Source of the DNA: Bacteroidia bacterium | Lineage (GTDB): Bacteria > Bacteroidota > Bacteroidia > Bacteroidales > Dysgonomonadaceae | Direction: 5' to 3' | DNA length: 22,446 nt | NCBI GenBank assembly: GCA_025999435.1 | Contig: BNXH01000029.1 | Span: forward strand, 1 to 22,446 | In this document: positions 16,436-22,446 of the stretch, piece by piece | Layout of the letters: each line of letters opens with the position of its first letter | How positions within the stretch are numbered: position 1 is the first letter of the stretch | Notes under the pieces: model-generated | What the model was told of the DNA's origin: nothing | What the model saw: only the letters and a program-made list of their open reading frames with translations | The model's database searches: none | Program-made: the position numbers and the translations under genes

Positions 16436-17746
16436 ATGAAAAAAATAATATACTTGTTTATACTGGTAACCATGACCATAATAGGTTGTAGTCCTCAGGG
16501 CTTCGAGGCAGAAGATGATGGTAAAGTTTTATCAATAGCTGTTAAAGAAGCAGTATATGTGAGTTCGGGCACTCCGTCTATGCAACTGTCACTTAAGGAT
16601 AATGAAGAGCTGCAGCTTAATGTTGTTATAATGCCACAGAATGCTAAAAATAAGGATGTGACTTTCTCGAATAAACATCCGGAATTGATGGAGGTTACTG
16701 AAACAGGGCTTATTAAGGCTAAGGCTATGGGGACAGATACATTGATAGTAAGTGCAAGCGACGGTTCAGGGGTAAGTACAAGATTTGTAGTTAATATTAT
16801 CGATCATATGGTAAAAGCCACAGCTATTAATGTTACGGCTGAGGGAAGCAATATATTGTTCAAGAAGGGTGGCGCTGCATTCGATCTGGGAGCCTGTGTA
16901 ACGCTGGCTCCCGCAGATACATGGAGTAAAGAGGTTACCTATACATCCAATGATCAGTCTGTTGCTACTGTTAGTGCAAGTGGGATTGTGACTCCTGTAA
17001 ATGTAGGTAATACGACTATTACTATCAAAACAACCGATGGCAGCAATCTGTCGAAGGACTGCAATGTAACCGTTCAGGATCTGGTGATAAGATATGTAGA
17101 TTTGGATCGTACTAATTGGACAGCAACTACGCAGACTCATAATGGTTATGGGTATATGTGGGATGGCGGTACACAAGCTGCTCCTATAACAGGACTACCT
17201 GAACACTTATTCGATGGGCAATCAGGGTCATATCTGTCATTAGTGAAACCGGGTGGTACATTGAACGGAATAGCTCCTCCGGCAGAGTCTACGCCTCCAT
17301 CATTTATCGTTGATATGAAAACGGCACAGGAATTTGAGTACATCAAATGGGCTCACCGTAGTGGAAGTTATACTAATGCAAATGGCAGCGTGAGCACTAA
17401 CAATTATAACTACTTGCGGGTATTCGGTGTTATAGTGGAAGGTAGTAACGATGGTACAAATTTCACGGCAATAGCGCCTGCCGAACCTGCCGGTTCCAAT
17501 GTGCAGATTGTTTGGATTCCACAGAAGGCTTCGTATGTTGGGTCTAATACTTCCGTAGAGGATGCCCCTTACACGATTCCTGTGACTAAATCTACCTACC
17601 GGTATATTAAGGTTAATCTGGTAGTGCATAGCTTTAGTTATAAAACCGATAAATATCAACATCCTGATTATCCGGGTAATGGTGCTACAAGCGGTAATTC
17701 CATGCAGGTCGCCGAATTTGGATTGGGAAATATAGTCATTGAATAA
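16436..17746 (+). CDS. Surface lipoprotein with two Ig-like domains and a discoidin-like domain (SGBP candidate)
   Basis: A 436-residue lipoprotein with signal peptide and lipobox (I-I-G-C, Cys18). Two bacterial Ig-like (BIg2-type) domains follow: about 30-122 (V-T-F-S-N-K-H-P, then G-L-I-K-A-K-A-M-G-T-D-T-L) and about 127-215 (V-T-Y-T-S-N-D-Q-S-V-A-T-V, then G-I-V-T-P-V-N-V-G-N-T-T-I). The last half (about 218-436) resembles an F5/8 type C/discoidin carbohydrate-binding domain: L-F-D-G-Q, P-P-S-F-I-V-D-M, V-E-G-S-N-D-G-T-N-F, Y-R-Y-I-K-V, and the closing M-Q-V-A-E-F-G-L. Such proteins act as the third, SusE/F-like glycan-capturing component, with Ig domains as stalk. It has no catalytic motifs I recognise. 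It begins 20 bp after susD and ends the operon before a strong terminator. Confidence 0.85.
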   Translation: MKKIIYLFILVTMTIIGCSPQGFEAEDDGKVLSIAVKEAVYVSSGTPSMQLSLKDNEELQLNVVIMPQNAKNKDVTFSNKHPELMEVTETGLIKAKAMGTDTLIVSASDGSGVSTRFVVNIIDHMVKATAINVTAEGSNILFKKGGAAFDLGACVTLAPADTWSKEVTYTSNDQSVATVSASGIVTPVNVGNTTITIKTTDGSNLSKDCNVTVQDLVIRYVDLDRTNWTATTQTHNGYGYMWDGGTQAAPITGLPEHLFDGQSGSYLSLVKPGGTLNGIAPPAESTPPSFIVDMKTAQEFEYIKWAHRSGSYTNANGSVSTNNYNYLRVFGVIVEGSNDGTNFTAIAPAEPAGSNVQIVWIPQKASYVGSNTSVEDAPYTIPVTKSTYRYIKVNLVVHSFSYKTDKYQHPDYPGNGATSGNSMQVAEFGLGNIVIE

Positions 17747-17800
17747 TTCTTTGTTTTAGACCCGTGAGGGCAATATAAGCATTAATTTCAAAAAGGGAGG

Positions 17801-17834
17801 AAGGAGGAGTTTTTTAGAAACTCCTCCTTTTGTA
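17801..17834 (+). terminator. Strong intrinsic terminator of the susC-susD-SGBP operon
   Basis: A perfect 12-bp stem (17801-17812 with 17818-17829) with a 5-nt loop (TTTAG) is followed by a short T run (TTTTG including the last stem base). It lies 54 bp after the lipoprotein stop and separates the operon from the HTCS gene. Confidence 0.85.
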
Positions 17835-17890
17835 GCTTCATAGTTTTAATAGTATATTCGTTCATCAATTTTTGTTTGAGCTTAATTTAT

Positions 17891-20800
17891 ATGAAAAAGG
17901 TTATTTTAGTATTCTTGTTTATACTACAGGTGTTTAATGTCCTGTCTCAAAATGATTATAGGTTTAGAACACTTTCTCCTGAAGGAGGCTTTTATTTCGA
18001 TGGAGTGAGGCAGATACAACAGGACACTGATGGCTTTGTCTGGATACTGATGGATCATGATTTATATAGGTTCGATGGGTATCAATACAAAAGATATTAT
18101 ACCTATTTTACTAATCAGGAAAAGTCCGTAGAATGGCTTTTTCTAAAATTAACTGTTACTTCCTCCGGTTATTTTTTTGTAAATACCAATAATGGGTTAT
18201 ATAATTACGATAAGGCGTCGGATACTTTCGAAAAAGTGTCGGATGAAGTGGAACTTATCAGGATAGACAATCGGGATAATATATGGATTAGAAAAAACAG
18301 GACATGGAATGTATTCGATGAGAATAGGAACCCATTCAATATAAATGACAGTATTTTAATAACACCTTTATATGATGGAAAGAAAATTTCTTTTATTGGC
18401 CCCATTTTTTGTACAAACAATAGCGATCTGTATACTTTTACCAATTATAGCCGTATTTATCGCTATAATTATGAGAAAAAGGAGTTCAATTTGTGCTTTA
18501 CTATGCCTGAAGATGATGGACATATCCTGGATGCAAAAGCCTATAAAAGCAAACTATGGGTGCTTACCGATAAATATGGATTATATAAAATTGATTTATC
18601 AACATTTACAATTGAAGATCACTTCGATTTTCTTAAAGGCGGTGAAACAAGGGCATTGCATATCGACAAAAGAGGGCACGTCTGGATTGGGACAATAAAA
18701 GGATTGTATGTAATAGACCCTGACGAAAAAACGTATCATCATTATGTACATTCCAAATCAGATCCTTTTAGTTTGCCGAATAATTCTGTTTGGACAATAA
18801 ATGAAGATAATCAACGGAATATTTGGATCGGAACATATTCAGGAGCTATAGCTTATGTAAACCTTGACGAAAAAAAACCTTTCGATACTTACATGCCTTA
18901 TGAGAACAGGCTTAGCCATGCTCCGGTTAGTGCATTTGCAGAGGATGATACTTCTCTCTGGATTGGAACTGAAGGTGGCGGTATAAATCGGTTAAACAAG
19001 AAAACGGAAGAATTCTCTTATTATACAAATGATAAGTCAAGGAATTCTCTGGCTTTTGACAATATAAAATCAATTGTTGTTGATAAAGGTCAGAATTTAT
19101 GGATTGCACTATTTAACGGGGGGCTGGATTATTATAATGCAAAATCCGGTCAGTTTTATAACTTTAAACAGACAACAGGGTCTAATTCGATATTAGATAA
19201 CAGTCTCAGGAAAATCGTACTCGAATCCGATTCCGGTTTATGGATTGCATATCAACGCAAAAAAGTAGAGATTTCCTTCTATTCTTTCAAGACCAAACAA
19301 TTCTATCATCATAGTCCTGTTGGGGAGAACACGCAATATATATTTGATATGTTGAGGGGACGAGAGAACCAGCTATGGGTACTTAGTAACGAAAGCCTTT
19401 ATCTGATGGACATAAAGACGAAAGTTATGAAAAAAATAAATCGCCCGGATTCTGTCTTTTTAAATTTTAGTGCGTTTTGTTTGGACGATTCCGGTAATTT
19501 ATGGATAGGAACTATAAAAAACGGGTTAGTTAAATACGATGTTAATGCTGATAAATTTATCCTTTTTGATAAAATTCTTAATTATAATGTTTCCTCTATC
19601 TACAGTATCAATTATGATGGGGAAGATAATTTGTGGATAGGTACCGATGATGGGCTTTTCAGGTATAGTATATCGAATAATACTTTTTTTGAATATGACA
19701 AAGGAGATGGCACACAGGGACGAGTATATTATCCCTTGGCCTCGATGAAAAGTATGGGTGGAAAATTATATTTTGGTGGTACAACCGGCTTTACCGTGAT
19801 CGACCCACAGGAAGTAAGCCTTAATATGCATAAACCTAAAGTTATTATCTCTGATTTTTATATAGATCATCAGCCTTCGAAATTAAACTTTTCTTCTAAA
19901 GATTCTATATATGAGATTGTGTTGAGCCATAATCAAACTAACTTCGGGTTCAAATTCTCTTCCGATAATTTTCTCCTTCCCGAGAAAAACCATTTCAAAT
20001 ATAGAATGAGAGATTACGACAATCGTTGGATCGAAGTAGATGCATCTAGTCGTACAGCTATGTATTCCAAAGTTCCGGCGGGCACATATTATTTTGAAGT
20101 TCTTGCATCCAATAATGATGGAATATGGAGCGAAACACCAACCGTTATTAAAATAATACGAAAATCGGCGCCATGGTTCAGTTGGCCGGCTTATGTTTTA
20201 TATGCCCTTTTAATATTGGGAGTTTTGTCGCTTATAATACGTTATTATATTGAAAAGAAGAATCTGAAAATGCAGCTGTATTTAGATAATATAGAGAAAG
20301 ACAAAAAAGAAGAAATACATCAATCGCAGTTACGTTTTTTTACGAATATATCCCATGATTTCAGAACCCCGTTATCTCTGATAATGGCATCTCTTGATCG
20401 TTTAAGAGAGGATGGTATAAAAGAATATTATTATCGTATCCTTAATAGTAATACTCAGCGTCTTCTGAATTTAGTAAACGAACTGATGGATTTTAGAACG
20501 ATCGAAAATGAAAAAATGAATCTCGAAATACAACCTCTCGATTTGAATAGTTTCCTCGAGGTGGTCGCCGCAGATTTTTCAGATTATGCTAAGCAAAGGG
20601 ATATTGACTTTAAGATAGTGTGTGATCCGGCTTTACCTACAAACCTTTATGTGGATAAGAAAATTGTAGAAAAAATAGTTATGAATTTGCTTAATAATGC
20701 ATTCAAATATTCAAAAGAGGGAAGTTCTATCTCGTTAGAAACTTATTCCAATATTGATTCTTTCAAATCCCAATATGAAAATAGCTATACAGTTGAAGGT

Positions 20801-21925
20801 AGTCAGGTTGCGGAAAAAGCTTTTTCGATTGTCGTGAGAGATACAGGAGTGGGAATTACAAAAGAATCAATAAGCAGTGTTTTTGAAAGGTTTTATAAAG
20901 TAAACACTGTAAATGCCGACTCTCATTTGGGTACAGGCATTGGCCTGGCTCTTGTAAAAAGTCTTGTATTGTTACACAAAGGAACAATTACAATTTTGAG
21001 TGAACGGGGAAAAGGAACAGATATGGTTGTCTGTCTGCCATTAGATATAAAATTATACGAAGAAAGCGACTTTTTAAAAGAAAAAATTGTAGTAGATGAC
21101 ATAGCCAAGGAAGAAGATGTCAATGAAAAACTTGACGAAACTATATTATTATGTGATAAGAAAAAAGTATTGATTGTTGAGGATAATGAAGATTTGCGTA
21201 GTCTTATTGCAGATTCCTTGTCTGCAGATTATGAAATTATTGAGGCTTCTGATGGGCTAGTTGCCTCAAAATTAATAAACAGTATGGAGCCAGATCTGAT
21301 AATTAGTGATATAATGATGCCTTTAAAGGATGGGGTAACGTTATGTCATGAAATTAAAAATGATATAAATACTTCCCACATCCCATTTATTCTTCTTACA
21401 GCAAAGACAAGTTTAGAGAGTAAAATAGAGGGTGTAGATTCGGGAGCAGATATGTATTTTGAAAAACCTATAGATCTAAACTTCCTGCGAATTTCGATAA
21501 ATAATATATTTAAGTATCAGCAGCAGTTGAAGGAATACTATGCCAAGAATTATTTTGCAGACAGTGCTGAGTTGTCGCAAAATGAACAGGATAATAAATT
21601 CTTGAAGAAATTTATAGATATTATTGAGGCGAATATTGATCAGTCCGAAATGGATGTGAATTATATAGCTACCGAATTATCTATGAGCCGAAGCAAACTA
21701 TATACTAAAATAAAAACATTGACCGATAAATCGATTGTTGAGTTTATCTTGAACTATAGGCTTCGTAAAGCAGCTCGTCTCATTATAGAAGAAGATATGA
21801 CGATGCGGGAAATTATGACTCAAATTGGTATAGAAAGTCAGCCCTATTTCACAAATGCTTTTAAGAAAGAATTTGGGCAGACACCTACAGCCTTTGCCGC
21901 AAAGCATAAAAAGAAAAAGAAATGA
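17891..21925 (+). CDS. Hybrid two-component system regulator (HTCS) of the SusC/D locus
   Basis: A 1344-residue one-piece sensor and transcription activator. Signal peptide to about residue 20 (L-S-Q). The periplasmic sensor has repeated regulator-propeller blades recognisable by W-I-G-T or W-I-A segments, closed by a Y_Y_Y domain (about 690-757). One membrane helix at about 766-788. The cytoplasmic side has HisKA with His822 in N-I-S-H-D-F-R-T-P-L, HATPase with an N-N-A-F-K-Y N box, D-T-G-V-G-I and G-T-G-I-G-L-A, a receiver domain with acidic pair Glu1097-Asp1098, phospho-acceptor Asp1140, Thr1170 and Lys1192, and a C-terminal AraC-type double helix-turn-helix. All key residues are present, so it should be functional. 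I chose the ATG at 17891 over a TTG at 17876 because it begins a clean signal peptide. By family precedent it binds an oligosaccharide in the periplasm and activates the adjacent susC operon. Confidence 0.96.
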   Translation: MKKVILVFLFILQVFNVLSQNDYRFRTLSPEGGFYFDGVRQIQQDTDGFVWILMDHDLYRFDGYQYKRYYTYFTNQEKSVEWLFLKLTVTSSGYFFVNTNNGLYNYDKASDTFEKVSDEVELIRIDNRDNIWIRKNRTWNVFDENRNPFNINDSILITPLYDGKKISFIGPIFCTNNSDLYTFTNYSRIYRYNYEKKEFNLCFTMPEDDGHILDAKAYKSKLWVLTDKYGLYKIDLSTFTIEDHFDFLKGGETRALHIDKRGHVWIGTIKGLYVIDPDEKTYHHYVHSKSDPFSLPNNSVWTINEDNQRNIWIGTYSGAIAYVNLDEKKPFDTYMPYENRLSHAPVSAFAEDDTSLWIGTEGGGINRLNKKTEEFSYYTNDKSRNSLAFDNIKSIVVDKGQNLWIALFNGGLDYYNAKSGQFYNFKQTTGSNSILDNSLRKIVLESDSGLWIAYQRKKVEISFYSFKTKQFYHHSPVGENTQYIFDMLRGRENQLWVLSNESLYLMDIKTKVMKKINRPDSVFLNFSAFCLDDSGNLWIGTIKNGLVKYDVNADKFILFDKILNYNVSSIYSINYDGEDNLWIGTDDGLFRYSISNNTFFEYDKGDGTQGRVYYPLASMKSMGGKLYFGGTTGFTVIDPQEVSLNMHKPKVIISDFYIDHQPSKLNFSSKDSIYEIVLSHNQTNFGFKFSSDNFLLPEKNHFKYRMRDYDNRWIEVDASSRTAMYSKVPAGTYYFEVLASNNDGIWSETPTVIKIIRKSAPWFSWPAYVLYALLILGVLSLIIRYYIEKKNLKMQLYLDNIEKDKKEEIHQSQLRFFTNISHDFRTPLSLIMASLDRLREDGIKEYYYRILNSNTQRLLNLVNELMDFRTIENEKMNLEIQPLDLNSFLEVVAADFSDYAKQRDIDFKIVCDPALPTNLYVDKKIVEKIVMNLLNNAFKYSKEGSSISLETYSNIDSFKSQYENSYTVEGSQVAEKAFSIVVRDTGVGITKESISSVFERFYKVNTVNADSHLGTGIGLALVKSLVLLHKGTITILSERGKGTDMVVCLPLDIKLYEESDFLKEKIVVDDIAKEEDVNEKLDETILLCDKKKVLIVEDNEDLRSLIADSLSADYEIIEASDGLVASKLINSMEPDLIISDIMMPLKDGVTLCHEIKNDINTSHIPFILLTAKTSLESKIEGVDSGADMYFEKPIDLNFLRISINNIFKYQQQLKEYYAKNYFADSAELSQNEQDNKFLKKFIDIIEANIDQSEMDVNYIATELSMSRSKLYTKIKTLTDKSIVEFILNYRLRKAARLIIEEDMTMREIMTQIGIESQPYFTNAFKKEFGQTPTAFAAKHKKKKK

Positions 21926-21998
21926 TGTCTTCAAATGTCTTATTGATAAGCGATTGTATTTTTGTGTGCATTTTTCATAAAAAAAGTATGTCGAAAAG

Positions 21999-22031
21999 TT
22001 TGGATTAAAGGATTATTTATCCTTATCTTTG
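21999..22031 (+). promoter_or_regulatory. rRNA operon promoter
   Basis: TTTG at 21999-22002 and TATCTTTG at 22024-22031 (spacer 21 bp) match the Bacteroidota promoter consensus, and the TATCTTTGCAC form is typical of their rRNA operons. Start expected near 22038. A further TATTTTTG at 21957-21964 lacks an upstream TTTG and is a weaker second candidate. Confidence 0.8.
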
Positions 22032-22037
22032 CACCCG

Positions 22038-22355
22038 CTTTATCACCCAATGGTACTGGTTAATCGAGTGGATACAGAGAATTGGGATTACCGGAATGGG
22101 ATTATCGACCGCCTTTGTTTAATATAAGGATTAGGATTACCCACCGGATTAAGCGAAAAAAACAAAGCGATCTTTGAAGGAATTGAAATAACAACATTAA
22201 GAGTGTAGTACAATAGAATGAAGAATGAGGAATGAAGAATTTAATTTTTCACTTTTAATTTTTCATTTAAAGAAGGGTATTATACCGTCAATACCTAATA
22301 AAGATAGAAGGATTGAGAGAGGACAGGATCACAAAAGACTTAGAAAAAAGAAAAT
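22038..22355 (+). other. rRNA leader region with boxA-like site and short repeats
   Basis: The roughly 320 nt between the promoter and 16S hold no gene. Visible elements: five of the seven GGATTA hexamers discussed in the findings; a boxA-like segment (GCGATCTTTGAA, 22167-22178) of the kind bound by NusB/S10 for rRNA antitermination; a low-complexity repeat at 22216-22266; and a palindrome GGTAT-T-ATACC at 22276-22286. The 3' part should pair with the 16S trailer for RNase III-type processing, but the trailer is outside the window. Confidence 0.6.
22216..22266 (+). repeat. Low-complexity short tandem repeats in the rRNA leader
   Basis: Bases 22216-22240 consist of 7-nt near-repeats of AGAATGA/GGAATGA. 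They are followed at 22240-22252 and 22253-22266 by two near-copies of a TTTAATTTTTCA unit. Confidence 0.75.
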
Positions 22356-22446
22356 ACAAAGAAGAGTTTGATCCTGGCTCAGGATGAACGCTAGCGACAG
22401 GCCTAACACATGCAAGTCGAGGGGCAGCGCGGTGTAGCAATACATT
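22356..22446 (+). rRNA. rrs: 16S ribosomal RNA, 5' end (3' part outside window)
   Basis: The universal 5' segment AGAGTTTGATCCTGGCTCAG is at 22363-22382, which by E. coli numbering puts base 1 at about 22356. Next come GATGAACGCTAGCGACAGGC and CTAACACATGCAAGTCGA, the conserved beginning of Bacteroidales 16S, then the first variable region (GGGGCAGCGCGGTG...), which resembles Dysgonomonas-type sequences from memory. Only the first 91 bases are in the window. Confidence 0.97.

Noticed and set aside
17876..17890. HTCS start at TTG
   Set aside because: The ATG at 17891 gives a compact signal peptide, and the TTG adds residues without purpose.
1..22446. CRISPR arrays, tRNA genes, defence or secretion systems
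   Set aside because: No regularly spaced repeats, no tRNA-like cloverleaf I could recognise and no gene of such systems. The rRNA operon's own tRNAs would lie beyond the window.

Overview
The window comes from a Bacteroidota chromosome. The signs are low GC, susC/susD genes, a one-piece hybrid two-component regulator, promoters of the TTTG-N20-TAnnTTTG type, and a 16S rRNA 5' end of Bacteroidales type. The 16S fragment and the gene set suggest Dysgonomonas or a relative (Dysgonomonadaceae), but 91 bases of 16S cannot settle this.

Layout. (1) 1-393: the C-terminal end of an IS5-type DDE transposase, cut by the window edge, then about 440 bp without a supported gene. (2) 831-3068: a secreted GH92 alpha-mannosidase. 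(3) 3109-7900: the core operon rimP-nusA-infB, with a promoter and an attenuator-like hairpin before rimP and a second promoter candidate before infB. (4) 7916-8613: a promoter, a strikingly structured RNA region, and an OmpH/Skp-type periplasmic chaperone gene. (5) 8678-10856: an MFS transporter facing a Gfo/Idh/MocA oxidoreductase (convergent). (6) 11206-21925: a polysaccharide-utilisation locus of susC, susD, an Ig-like/discoidin surface lipoprotein, a strong terminator and a hybrid two-component system (HTCS). (7) 21999-22446: an rRNA promoter, a roughly 320 nt leader and the first bases of 16S rRNA.

How the genes work together. SusC, SusD and the third lipoprotein should form an outer-membrane capture and import complex for a glycan. 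The HTCS should sense a periplasmic breakdown product and switch that operon on. No glycoside hydrolase sits beside this complex: the GH92 enzyme is about 8 kb away, across housekeeping genes. The central block handles transcription, ribosome maturation, translation initiation and envelope biogenesis.

Nothing here is clearly a new defence or mobile system. The points most worth following are RNA and regulatory structures: the multi-stem RNA candidate at 7934-8044, the hairpin with a T-tract in the rimP leader, an inverted repeat on the susC -7 element, and an array of seven GGATTA hexamers around the rRNA promoter and leader.
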